The position numbers and the translations under genes are program-made. A stretch of 64,000 bases of DNA from Pratylenchus scribneri. Lineage: Eukaryota > Nematoda > Chromadorea > Rhabditida > Pratylenchidae. Shown piece after piece: positions 1 through 10,540 of the stretch (the first letter of the stretch is position 1; each line of letters starts with the position of its first letter). Under the pieces are notes generated by a model. It did not search any database. It was not told where the DNA came from and saw nothing but the letters and a program-made list of their open reading frames with translations. The stretch lies in NCBI GenBank assembly GCA_030063045.1, contig JAQSEB010000054.1, forward strand, positions 434,001-498,000, in the 5' to 3' direction.

Positions 1-42
1 ATTTTAATAGATAAAAGAAGCTTAAAAAATAATTCTATTTAC

Positions 43-233
43 CTTTTGAGAAGATTTTTCTTCGGGCCCGAATGATTCGGAATGGAATTGGCCTCGAGAT
101 TATAGTGGAAAAGGAGCAATTTTGCAGCCGGACCAATTAGTGGCGTTTGGATTTGGGTTGATGTGGACATTGCCAATGCCTTGGCCATGGAAGATGATGG
201 CAATTTGGTTGCAATTTTTGAATATAAAGCCAT
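43..233 (-). CDS. First coding exon of an unidentified gene (partial)
   Basis: An ATG at 233 opens 63 codons that end at a good donor (AAAAG|GTAAAT, GT at 42-41), so the gene continues off the left edge. The N-terminus (MALYSKIATKLPSSS) is basic, rich in Ser, Ala and Leu and lacks acidic residues early on, which would suit a mitochondrial presequence. I do not recognise the family. The exon rests only on one open frame plus one donor, so it could also be a chance ORF. Confidence 0.3.
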
Positions 234-899
234 TTGGGGAACGTGTTTTTTATTTGATTTTGATTAAAAATTGAAAATCTTCAATTTTAAAAAATTGGTA
301 AAATTCTTAAGGTTTCGATTTAAAATTTTTTTTTTTAATTTTTAGATTTAAAAATCTAAAGTTTCGATTCAATTAAAAAATTAGAAAATCCTAAAATGTC
401 TCGGTTCGGTTCGGTATTCGGTTCGGTGTGGTGTTTGGTTTGGTTTGGTTTTGGTCTCGGTTTTGTTTAAGAAGACGAGAGATAATGAAATTGATGAGAG
501 ACGGAAGAGAAAAAAACAAAAAAATAAATGACAATTTATCCAATATATTTTATTTATGGATTAATGGTACAGCGCAGCGAATTGGCCAATAAGCTTAATT
601 CTTTTTACGTTTTACGGCATCAAAAATGGAAGTATCATTGTTAATTGATTGAAATTGGAAATCATTCGATAAAAAGTACAAAAACGAGTTTAATTTTACT
701 ATTGGAAAAAAACATTTATCGTTAAAAATGGTAATGTATTTGGTGTAAGTTTCATTTCATCCACAAAAATTGATGAATAAGGAGAGATAAGAAAAAATAG
801 GTATGGATCGATGGAGGTTGGTCTTTAGGTGGCGGAGTGTGACAAATATATTCCTTCTCATTTCCATGTGTATTTCATCCATCAATTGGCCACTTCAAT
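234..899. other. Intergenic, no gene seen
   Basis: AT-rich DNA between the left-edge exon and the 3' end of the globin gene. The only local structure is a degenerate TCGGT/TTGGT-rich stretch at about 396-465. No coding exon or RNA gene was recognised. Confidence 0.5.
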
Positions 900-1882
900 T
901 CAAAACCAACCCCATTTTTTCATATCGGTGCAGGCCTTATCAAACAATTCCTCCCAATTCTTCTTCTGTTCAGCGCTAAGGCCCCCGGCATGCTTTTGAA
1001 TGGTCACGAACCATGCATCCTTCGTCTTCTAAAATATATATTGTTAAAGCTAATATTGGAAATTGGCCAATTCCGGAATTGGCTAGATGCTGGGATTAGC
1101 TAATTTTTGAAATCTCGGCTTCTAGAAACCCTAAGCTACTAGAAAATAGGCTCATTCGACTCGTCAGGGTCGATTTAGTCTAAGAAATTTCAATTTCAAA
1201 ACCGAAATAAAGAATAGAAAAAAGTTGGTAAACCAAAACCGGTTTGGGTTTAAACAATGGTTCAGCTTTTCAAAACAAGGCCAAACCATTTTGAAATTGA
1301 AATTTCATAGACCAAATCGACCCTGACGAATCGAATGAGCCTATTTTCAAGTCTCTAGGTTTCTTAGAAGACGAGATTTCTGAAATTAGCTAATCCGAAT
1401 CCCAGCATCTAGCCAATTCCGGGATTGGCCAATTTTCAAGATTCATTTTAATAAATAAATGAAAAAATTGGGAAAATTCGTCGAACTGACGCTAAAATTC
1501 GAAAGAGGCACATCCACATCACTGTAATGCTCCTTCACGTTGGACAGGGACGATCTCCATGAGCGGTCGTCGTTCACATTTCCCGGCAATTGCATTAGGG
1601 CCTTAAAATAATAGAATTCTTTGATCGAAATTTCGTCGAAATTACCTGAAGTTCATTGATGGCCAACATCACGTATCTTTGTGAGCGTCCAACCGTGTCC
1701 GGATCGACACCCCCGTAGGCATCGGCCACATCCGAATGTTTGGAGAAAAGTCTGAATTTAGGGATTTACGGCTATTAATTGATTTTTGAGATTATTTATT
1801 ACTCCTTATAGTAGTCGGCCCCAGCATCTTTGCCCAGCTTGAATTGCTGCATTTGCTTCTGAAGCAGTTCAGCGTTCACCAT
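900..1882 (-). CDS. Globin (nematode intracellular type)
   Basis: Four exons join in phase to a 141-residue protein, a normal globin length: 1803-1882, 1646-1751, 1491-1601 and 900-1028 (stop TGA). The start is the only in-frame ATG before the conserved A-helix region (MVNAELLQKQ). What can be seen fits the nematode globin fold: a B-C segment YYKELFSKH, an E-helix segment GRSQRYVML with Gln51 near the distal site, an F-helix KEHY with His87 as the likely proximal haem ligand, and a G-H segment ending in DMKKWGWF. The usual CD1 Phe appears replaced by Tyr39. Globins bind O2 or NO through haem; no signal peptide is visible, so a cytosolic role is inferred. The third intron (1029-1490) houses foldback element A1. 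The family call is by remembered alignment to C. elegans and Ascaris globins. Confidence 0.72.
1055..1440. mobile_element. Foldback (MITE-like) element family A, copy A1
   Basis: A near-palindrome about 385 bp long inside globin intron 3. The left arm reads ...GGCCAATTCCGGAATTGG...GATGCTGGGATTAGCTAA and the right arm is its reverse complement (TTAGCTAATCC...CCCAGCATCTAGCC). Inner arms share the CATTCGACTCGTCAGGGTC block, which recurs in every family A copy (8600, 37071, 45265 and 47381). It encodes nothing. Confidence 0.75.
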
Positions 1883-2973
1883 TTTGGTTGGGAAGTTTTA
1901 TTTTACTGGAGTGAAAATTTTTGGAAATCTGAAATGAATGAAAACGAACGGAGAAATTGGAATGGATTGATGGGAAGTTGAATGAATGGAGGGGCAAAAA
2001 ATTGGCACAGAATTGAGGCCAAAAGGGTACTTAAGAGTCGAGAGTAGAAGAAAATTTGATCAAATTACTTCAATTCAATGCCTTTAAATGCCGATTCAAC
2101 CCACTCAAAATGCCAAATTTCTGTCTATTCAGAATGTTGATGGCCTTCAATTTTTATTTGACACCAATATTTTGGCCCCATTGAACACAAATTGCGCTGG
2201 AGCACAAAAATAGAGGATATGAATAGGGGAATGGCCTAGGTTAAAAGAAGGTACGGAAATGAAAAAAAAGAAAGGCAACAAACAACGAAGCCACAGAGGA
2301 ATTGGCCCAAAGCCACAGAAGAATTGGCCCAAAGCAGTGGTGGATGGTGGATGGTGTTAAATTCCCGGAAGAGGGAACAAAGCATTTTTAACCCTTTTCT
2401 CTCCTTCAAAACTTAAAATACCTCAAAAATTCCCGCAACAACTCAAGAAGTGAAGGATGAATTCAGAGAATGAAAAGAAGTGAGGAAAAATGAGATGTGA
2501 GAAGCGTCAAAAAACTTTGTGCCTAACAAAATAAAATAATGGCCACGGGGCCCAAAAGTCAAAGGAAAGTTGGGCCTGCTGGAAGTTGGGAAGGAAATTC
2601 GATGGGCCTCTTCCAACATTCCTAAAAGCAAAATATTGGAAGAAGAATGGGAATTGAATGGAGGAATGTGTGATGATTGGGGCCAGATCCATTGGATCAA
2701 GGCTTATTCTCTGCCAATTCAATCCACTTTTTTCCTTCATTTCTAACACATTTTATATTGGGTCCAGATTGGCTCCCGATTCACGCCGATCGGTCGGCTG
2801 CCTCGTGATTTATTCGCTCACAATTGGGCAGAGGAAAGATTTTTGGGTATGGGAATGAAATATTCGGGCATGGTGCAATGCTTTTGATTATTTTGTTTGT
2901 TTCGAACATTTGGCCTTCTTCCATTTTGATGTTTTTGTTCTGAAAGATGTTCATAAGGCCATGGCCGTTCTTT
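1883..2973. other. Globin upstream region, no further gene seen
   Basis: Sequence 5' of the globin gene. It holds several short open frames on both strands, but none with recognisable domains or a consistent splice context. No defined promoter element could be picked out. Confidence 0.4.
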
Positions 2974-3272
2974 TGGCCATATCTCGAGAAGGAAGCAACC
3001 AATTCAGGAAGGCGATATGCCATTTGAAAGCCCTAAATGTCCTCTAAAAAGTGGCCAATTCTAATTTGTTTTTGAAATGCTAAAATAATTTGTAAAATAA
3101 GCGGCTTTTCTCCAAACAACAAATATTCGGATTTATTACACTCAAAGACATATAACTTTTTTAAAGCCTGGATTTTATAAAATTTAAAATGGCCAAATTT
3201 TAAAGGACACTTTGGGCTTTCAAATGGTATATTGCCTTCCCGAATTGGTTATTGCCTCGCTGAGCTATAGGC
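2974..3272. mobile_element. Foldback element family B, copy B1
   Basis: Imperfect inverted repeats of about 85 bp flank a short core. The left end is GGCCATATCTCGAGAAGGAA. The right end, read in reverse complement, runs from a CTATAGCTCAGCGAGG-type sequence to a CCATTTGAAAGCCCAAA block matching the left arm's CCATTTGAAAGCCCTAAA. Five further copies lie in this window (14429, 17415, 36375, 43803 and 46072). Confidence 0.75.
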
Positions 3273-3960
3273 AAATGAATGACATGGGTGATTTAAAATG
3301 TCCCCTACTCTGGTTTCGATGTCATAATTCAGAGAGGGGCAAGGAGGGAAGGAATTATGACGAAGAAAATGGGTGGTTGATTTTTGGGCCACGTTGTTAT
3401 CCAACAACTTTTTTGGTTGATTTCTTCTCTTTGCTGTTGGCTATTTTCCAGAAGTAAATCCACTGCTTTTTTTGCTCTGTTTGACACTTTTTTTCTTCAA
3501 AATGTTTCGATTTATTTCCCGAAAATTTTGTGACATATGTTGCCTCAAGCATTTTGTTGACCTTCTTAAAAATTTTTTGTTTTTCACACAAATTTTACAT
3601 TATAAATTGGCCAAGAAAATATGGGGAAAATGGGGGAATTTGATTGGTGGATTTTGGCGACAATTGGACCTTGAAGGCAATTGGCAGCCTTTCCTTGCTG
3701 CTGACGATAATTCCTTTTCAAAACAATGAAAGAAGACACACCTCGTGGTTTTGCTGGCTCACATAAACAAAAGGTGAATTTGAAGTAAAATGAAAAAAGA
3801 ATCAGGGTTTATCCAATTTATTCGCTACCTTTTCTTTCCTATAAATTGTTTTCCAAACTTCAAAGTACCCAACAAAATTCTTTAATCGCGAATTCTTTTT
3901 ATTTGTTTGGCAAAAAGAAAAACATAGATATGGCAAAAAAAAAGTTTTAACTGGAAATGT
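3273..3960. other. Intergenic, no gene seen
   Basis: AT-rich DNA between element B1 and the 41-bp array. Short ORFs occur on both strands but show no family resemblance or splice support. Confidence 0.4.
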
Positions 3961-3961
3961 T

Positions 3962-5313
3962 TTAATTCCGCCTGTTTTCCGGAAAGTTTTTTTACCGGAA
4001 AGAAATAATTCCGCCTGGTTTCACGGAAAGTTTTAACCGGAAAGAATTAATTCCGCCTGGTTTCCGGAAAGTTTTAACCGGAAAGAATTAATTCCGCCTG
4101 GTTTCGGGAAAGTTTTAGCCGGAAAGAATTAATTCCGCCTGGTTTCCGGAAAGTTTTAACCGGAAAGAATTAATTCCGCCTGGTTTCGGGAAAGTTTTAG
4201 CCGGAAAGAATTAATTCCGCCTGGTTTCCGGAAAGTTTTAGCCGGAAAGAATTAATTCCGCCTGGTTTCACGGAAAGTTTTAACCGGAAAGAATTAATTC
4301 CGCCTGGTTTCGGGAAAGTTTTAGCCGGAAAGAATTAATTCCGCCTTTCACGGAAAGTTTTAACCGGAAAGAATTAATTCCGCCTGGTTTCGGGAAAGTT
4401 TTAGCCGGAAAGAATTAATTCCGCCTGGTTTCCGGAAAGTTTTAACCGGAAAGAATTAATTCCGCCTGATTTCCGGAAAGTTTTAGCCGGAAAGAATTAA
4501 TTCCGCCTGGTTTCGGGAAAGTTTTAGCCGGAAAGAATTAATTCCGCCTTTCACGGAAAGTTTTAACCGGAAAGAATTAATTCCGCCTGGTTTCGGGAAA
4601 GTTTTAGCCGGAAAGAATTAATTCCGCCTGGTTTCCGGAAAGTTTTAGCCGGAAAGAATTAATTCCGCCTGGTTTCACGGAAAGTTTTAACCGGAAAGAA
4701 TTAATTCCGCCTGGTTTCGGGAAAGTTTTAGCCGGAAAGAATTAATTCCGCCTTTCACGGAAAGTTTTAACCGGAAAGAATTAATTCCGCCTGGTTTCGG
4801 GAAAGTTTTAGCCGGAAAGAATTAATTCCGCCTGGTTTCCGGAAAGTTTTAGCCGGAAAGAATTAATTCCGCCTGGTTTCACGGAAAGTTTTAACCGGAA
4901 AGAATTAATTCCGCCTGGTTTCGGGAAAGTTTTAGCCGGAAAGAATTAATTCCGCCTTTCACGGAAAGTTTTAACCGGAAAGAATTAATTCCGCCTGGTT
5001 TCGGGAAAGTTTTAGCCGGAAAGAATTAATTCCGCCTGGTTTCCGGAAAGTTTTAGCCGGAAAGAATTAATTCCGCCTGGTTTCACGGAAAGTTTTAACC
5101 GGAAAGAATTAATTCCGCCTGGTTTCGGGAAAGTTTTAGCCGGAAAGAATTAATTCCGCCTGGTTTCCGGAAAGTTTTAACCGGAAAGAATTAATTCCGC
5201 CTGGTTTCGGGAAAGTTTTAGCCGGAAAGAATTAATTCCGCCTGGTTTCCGGAAAGTTTTAACCGGAAAGAATTAATTCCGCCTGATTTCCGGAAAGTTT
5301 TAACCGGAAGAAA
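3962..5313. repeat. 41-bp minisatellite array 1 with higher-order structure
   Basis: About 33 tandem units built on TTCCGCCTGGTTTCCGGAAA followed by GTTTTAACCGGAAAGAATTAA. Three sub-types alternate: GGTTTCCGGAAAG, GGTTTCGGGAAAG with AGCCGG, and GGTTTCACGGAAAG, plus shortened units that lack CTGG. The order of sub-types repeats over blocks of several units, which indicates amplification of multi-unit blocks. The same unit forms array 2 at 11623-12850. Confidence 0.9.
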
Positions 5314-5484
5314 TAAATCCGCTTGAAATAAATTAATAGTAATTATTGGTGTCATTTAATTTGAGACCAAATAGGTTTATTGCAGCTTTTAAGCCATGAG
5401 TCCAATTTAAAAGTTGCTCGAATTTCCGCCTTCCAGACATATATTCAATTCCCTTTTCCCCCTTTTATTGGTTGGGCTCTAAAA

Positions 5485-6076
5485 CAGGGGTCGGATCAAA
5501 AAATTTTCATAATAAGACAAATTACATCAAAAAATAAGATTTTATGGTCAAAAATAAGATTTTTATAAAAGTGCTTCAAAAAGAATTAAAATCAATTTAT
5601 TCATGCATAAAATCTTTAAATAAATGTCATATTTTTCACCTCCAATAATTTGTTTGAGCAATTTTGGGGAGGAAATAATCAAATCATATATTTGTGAACA
5701 TTCTTGATCATCAAAATTAACTTTCACTTGTGCTAATGGCCGCGCAGCGAAAAATTAGACTAAAAAATGGCCGCGCAGCGAAAAATTAGACTGAAAAATG
5801 GCCGCGCAGCGAAAAATTAGACTGAAAAATGGCCGCGCAGCGAAAAATTAGACTCAAAAATGGCCGCGCAGCGAAAAATTAGACTAAAAAATGGCCGCGC
5901 AGCGAAAAATTTAGACATTTTTAACGAAAAAATGAAATTTTAGGTAAAATCAGACAAAATAAGACAATTCGTCAAAAATAAGGACATTTCTTACAAATAA
6001 GGACATTTTAATTTTGTAAGATTTGACCTCTCAAAATAAGGACAAATCTTATAAATAAGGACAGATCCGACCCCTG
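5485..6076. mobile_element. hAT-like non-autonomous element H1 (592 bp)
   Basis: The ends are perfect inverted repeats CAGGGGTCGGATC / GATCCGACCCCTG, and the element is flanked by an exact 8-bp direct repeat CTCTAAAA (5477-5484 and 6077-6084). CAGGG termini with 8-bp duplications are the hAT superfamily signature. No transposase frame is present. The interior contains six tandem 30-bp units with GGCCGCGCAGCG (5737-5912), a motif shared with element H2 near 44430. Confidence 0.85.
5737..5912. repeat. 30-bp tandem repeat inside H1 (6 units)
   Basis: Six copies of a unit containing ATGGCCGCGCAGCGAAAAAT and then TAGACTSAAAA, nearly identical to each other. It is the only GC-rich block within the otherwise AT-rich element. 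Confidence 0.85.
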
Positions 6077-6836
6077 CTCTAAAATCATGTGGTGGGCATT
6101 AAAGGAGCTGCTGGAGACAAAACATGATATTTTCTAAGGCAAAATTTGTACAGATTGTAAAATTGTTTTACCAGCATTCCAAATTCCATTACAGTTTCCC
6201 ATCAATTCAATTCCCCCAGAGATTCTTTCTTCCATTTTCAACCTCTCTATTGAGTAAAATCTTAATAGAATTTGAGGCTCATTAAATCACCATATATTCC
6301 CATATTGCCCCGTTAAAATATGGAAATATTCCAATCATTTTTTCTTCCTTTTTAGCAACCATTTTTATCAATATAAATAATAATTTAGTATGTTTGGGTA
6401 ATAATAGAATTGTTGCGGATAATGATAATAAAATGTGGAATAAAATGCAGTCATCCGCTGTTGAACAATTTTATATTGTGGAAAATATGGTTCGGCATTT
6501 GGATTTAAAGGTCGATTTTGCTGTTTTTTCAATTTTTGTTTTCCTTTCAATTTGAACGCATCAATTTTTTTCTCATCCATTTCGACGAGTTTTTTCTCCA
6601 AAATGTTTGAAGAAATTCTAAAAATAATTTAAAATTAAATAAAAATATTTCGCCCACTAACTTTTCCTTCAATTCCGCACTTTTTAATGGGAATATTTCC
6701 AATTTATGCGTATTTTTTCTATAATTTTCCATGAAAATTTCAGCCTTAAAATCTACCCAAAATTTGTCTTTTTGATTTTCTTTTACATTTGATGCAAATT
6801 TTAATCCCACAAGCCAGCCGACGCATTCATGCCTAA

Positions 6837-7216
6837 AAATATCCGATGTCCGATACGGCAAAAAATCCAAATTTTGCGATATCCGATATTTTTTGGACAA
6901 AATATTATAAAAATAATTTTTTCTTTAAGTAAAATTTTAAATTCATAAATTTTTATTCAAATTTATTAAGTATCTGAAACTGGAAGTTGGAATGTAACAA
7001 AATCTAAAATTTTTAGTTAGTTTCACAAATTGCCTCCCAAGAAATTAAATTTATACTCCAGAGATGCCTAAAGACGATATAATATGGGATTTTTCCAAAA
7101 AATCCGCCGATAGGCAATATTTCGATATCCGATATGACAAAAACAAATCCCACAGTCGATATTCGATGATACCCCGAAAAATTCGATATTTTCCGATATC
7201 CTATACGTTTTGCATT
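6837..7216. repeat. CGATATCCGATAT-rich imperfect foldback in an intron
   Basis: Most of the intron between exons 4 and 5 of the PAP-like gene is built from scattered ATATCCGAT / ATCGGATAT motifs in both orientations (for example near 6840, 6880, 7120 and 7190). It looks like a degenerate inverted-repeat element, but the ends cannot be defined. Confidence 0.4.
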
Positions 7217-7590
7217 CTCTCACCACCTACTTTTCTATTTTGACGCATTCTCCACTTCGCTCAAAATCGCTGATAATTTGATATTCATCCAGCACATTTT
7301 TCAAAAATTTACTCTTTTCCACCCAAATTGACAAAATTTGTCGGATTTTATTTTTAGCCCATCCGCACGTTGATGTCTTCAATTCCTGGGCCGAACAAAT
7401 AATCAATAGGAAATTGTCAAAATATTTTCCATAATCAAATTCGGCAAAAAATTGTTCCGTCCAAAAATTGTCATTGCTGCCGCCATTCTCCTCATTTTCA
7501 GTAATCATTTGATAGGCTCAAAATCAAAAGTCAGAATAGATTATTATATTTAAGAGAGCGGCCCAACAGCTTGACGCCTAGGGCCAGATT

Positions 7591-7911
7591 GGCGCCGTTT
7601 ATAATAACTCAATATTCAATAAGGACCGAACCAATTTCAATAATTTGGTATTAAATTAAAGAGAAGATACTTGGCTATATAATAAGATTAAATTTTAATA
7701 AAATTGGTACAGAATTTATGAAGTTATGCACAAAAAAGCACTGAAAATTTTGCTAATTCATATTAAAAATTTGATGGTTCTATGGGCATACATCTCCATC
7801 AATTCTGAATCAATTTAAATAAAATTAAATTCATTGGATAGCCAAGAATCTGCTCTTAAATTTGGTATCAAAATCATTAAATTTGGTTCTGTTCATTATA
7901 AACGGCGCAAA
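7591..7911. mobile_element. Foldback element family D, copy D1
   Basis: Ends GGCGCCGTTTATAATAACTC and, inverted, CATTATAAACGGCGC. The arms carry the paired motifs AGAGAAGATACTTGGCTAT and ATAGCCAAGAATCTGCTCTT. Copies D2 and D3 have the same layout. Confidence 0.65.
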
Positions 7912-7945
7912 CTTGGCATATTCGCCAAGTTTGAGGCATATCCAT

Positions 7946-8280
7946 TTGGCGCCGTCTATAATAGCTCATTAAGGACTGAACCAATTTTGGTGATTTTGGT
8001 ATCAAATTAAAGAGCAGACTTTTGGCTATTAAATAAAATTAATTTTATTTAAATTAATTCAAAATTCATGAAGTTATGTCCAAAAAAACATCGACAATTT
8101 TGATAATCCTTAGTTATGGTCATTTCAGTTGTTTTTTGGTCATAACACCATCAATTCCGAAAACAATTTAAATAAAATTAATATCATTGGATAGCCAAAA
8201 ATCTGCTCTTTAATTTGGTATCAAAATCATTAAATTTGGTTCAGTCATTGATGAATTATTTTAAACGGCGTAAAGTTGCC
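7946..8280. mobile_element. Foldback element family D, copy D2
   Basis: Starts TTGGCGCCGTCTATAATAGC and ends ATTTTAAACGGCGTAAAGTT. It lies directly beside D1, in the same intron of the PAP-like gene. Confidence 0.65.
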
Positions 8281-8599
8281 CCCCCCCACCCCAAGCACCA
8301 AGTTGGGATCGTATCCAGAATAATAATTAATCAAAAAATCCCTCGGGCTTCATCATAATCACACACTCACCTTTTTCCATTTTTGATTTAATCACATTTC
8401 GACCCATTTCATTCACATTGAATGCCGCATTTCCCTCCGGGAACATTGTCGTTATGGTTGGCATCATTTCCTTGTCCGATTCAATTTTGGTCGGCTCCCA
8501 ATATTCCAATTTAATTTTATGCTTTTCTGCCACCTCCTTCGATGTCAATTCCTCCAAAATCAATGGTTTTGGCCAGGGCCTATTATAAAGTCGCAGGGA

Positions 8600-9077
8600 A
8601 TATTGGAAATTAGCGAATTCTAAGAATTAGCTAGGCATCTGGCAAGCGAATTTTGGAAATCTCGGCTTCTAGACTACTCAGAGATATGAGAATTGGGCTA
8701 TTTCGACTCAGTATGGTCGATTTAGTCTAGGAAATTTCAATTTCAAATCAATATTATGACCTAGGCAAAAGTTAGTAAAATCTAAACCGGTTTGAGTTTA
8801 AACGTCAGTTCAATCTTGGCTTCTAGGCAACCCAGAGATTCAAAAATAGGCTCATTCGACTCGTCAATGTCGATTTAGTCTATGAAATTTCAATTTCAGA
8901 TCCAAAAACAAAATTTTGTAAACCAAAACCAGTTTTGGTTTAAACACAGGTTCAGCTTTTTAAAATAAGGCCAAACCAGTTTGAAATTAAAATTTCATAG
9001 ACTAAATTGACCCTGCCGAGTCGAATGAGCCTATTCTTGAGTCCGTACGACACCGAGAAGCTGATATTTCCAATATT
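8600..9077. mobile_element. Foldback element family A, copy A2
   Basis: Outer ends AATATTGGAAAT / ATTTCCAATATT. Inner arms have the family A block GACTCGTCAATGTCGATTTA and its partner TTGACCCTGCCGAGTCGAA. It fills the intron between exons 2 and 3 of the PAP-like gene and appears partly internally duplicated. Confidence 0.7.
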
Positions 9078-9321
9078 AACCGAGCAAAATACTTAGATAA
9101 TTCCTTCCCCTGTGAGGCATTTTTTTACCATGTTGAATAAAGAAAAAAGAATTTTTCAAGTAAAAATGGCAATTCCACAGCAGTTGTATACAAAAGGCAA
9201 ATTTTAGTGGCCATCAATGTCAACGATGTGCCACTCAAATAGCCGAATTGATTTGAATAAATGTGCTGCCCTAAATTGAATAAAATGTCATTTATAATTT
9301 GGCAAAAAGGTTTCACGGTTT

Positions 9322-9996
9322 AATGGTTTGTTCTAGACCCTCAAACCCTTTACCCAATCGATAGATCTCATCAAGGCGCATCGATTATTAAATTATTCGT
9401 CATGGTTTAGTCAAAACTAATGGGTTTTAAACCATTTGAACCATTTTTTATGGTTTTTGGTTCAAGTTAAAATTGGTTAAAAATCCAAGCTAAAATATAA
9501 TCAAATGATGCGTTCTTCTTGACTTATCGATTGGGTATAGGGTTTTTTTGGGGTATAGGAGGACAAACCATTGAAGTGAGATATAATCTTTCATAATTTT
9601 ATATTAAATTTTTTATATTTTTATTCAAATATGTACATACTTTTTGCCCACAATTTGACTGCTTGCAACAATTTTGTGAATATTTCACGTCGTGATTTTT
9701 CGATCAGCACAAATTTTTGTCGATAATTAGATCGATAGCCTGAAGAATTATGGTTACTATTTTTTTACCAACAAAACAGTTTTTGATTTCTAATAAATTT
9801 GAAACCGGTTTTGATGCAAACCTATCATGGTTTGACCCAAAATTAAAGAGTTAAACCGTTTAAACCATATTTCCGGTCTTTGGTTTTAAACCACTTTAAT
9901 TTAGGACCAAAACCTGACATTTTATATACCATTTGATGCGTCTGGATGAGAATCTACAAAATGGTACAAGGTTTATAGGGTCTAAAACCGGTTCCG
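9322..9996. mobile_element. Foldback element family C, copy C1
   Basis: Left end ATGGTTTGTTCTAGACCCTC...GATCTCATCAAGGCGCATC. The right end in reverse complement is GGTTTTAGACCCTATAAACC...GATTCTCATCCAGACGCATC. The interior is dominated by GGTTTAAACC-type palindromic tracts. It sits exactly where the catalytic exons of the PAP-like gene should be. Confidence 0.65.
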
Positions 9997-10371
9997 GATT
10001 TATTAGAAGTCAAAAGCTATTTTGTTGGTAAAAAAAAATAATTTTATAAAATTTGAGCCTATACCTGAGAGTGAATAAATGCTTCCTGTTTGGTGAATTC
10101 CCCCGCCCACTTCATTTTCATTTAACATTTGTTCAATCAAAAAGTCCAAAATATATAAATTAAAGCGAATATTTTGTGCATTTTCGGCATTTTCTAATTT
10201 CAATTGTTTCAGCTTGTATCCATTCAAATTTGCCGAAATTTTTTCCATTGGAATTTGGACCATCATATCCATATCAACTATAAAAAAAGGAAGGAAATAT
10301 TATTGGCATCCCAATTTATGGCCATATTTTTAATCAAAAAATAACGGAATTTACCCAAATTCTTTCATGCC

Positions 10372-10540
10372 GAAGGCCCTATAACTTGGCCATAGTTAGG
10401 CATTAGGTCTCACTCAGGGTAAGGTTAAAGGCAGGATGGGATTAGGGGACTAAGGGCTAGGGATTCTTAACGAAATATTGATTTGGCCAAGTTATATGGC
10501 CTCAAAAATATAATATTTTTCGACACTTTCGTCCGCAATT
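10372..10540. repeat. Repeat family F, copy F1
   Basis: GGCCCTATAACTTGGCCATA...GATTTGGCCAAGTTATATGGCC then TCAAAAATATAATATTTTTCGAC. The same block, split by element E1, lies at 41108-41484. The outer parts (AACTTGGCCATA, TGGCCAAGTT) are mutually inverted, so this is probably another small foldback element. Confidence 0.55.

Larger units (their letters stand above)
6368..10272 (-). pseudogene. Poly(A) polymerase-like gene lacking the catalytic palm
   Basis: Six exons join in phase: 10065-10272, 9129-9270, 8371-8579, 7231-7516, 6662-6832 and 6368-6617 (421 aa). Exon 1 ends near a canonical PAP nucleotidyltransferase entry (VGGGIHQTGSIYS, compare VGGKIFTFGSYRLG). Exon 2 begins in the central domain (IYSNQFGYLSG, then KFFFLYSTW). 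Exon 3 carries PWPKPLILEEL and MPTITTMFPEGNAAFNV, exon 4 the ITDE/FF...YKHY-like segment, and exon 5 the RNA-binding region (CVGWLVGLKF). About 150 residues of the palm, including the Asp triad, are absent. Between exons 1 and 2 there are 794 bp, nearly all occupied by foldback element C1. The flanking phases still match (G|GG), so a transcript could be in frame but would be catalytically dead. Alternatives are a true pseudogene, a repurposed RNA-binding paralogue, or an assembly gap. Confidence 0.65.

Noticed and set aside
900..1882. Acyl-CoA-binding protein as identity of the first gene
   Set aside because: Length and the KKW-type ending suggested it, but the complete four-exon translation has a globin E/F-helix layout with a proximal His and lacks the ACBP core motifs.
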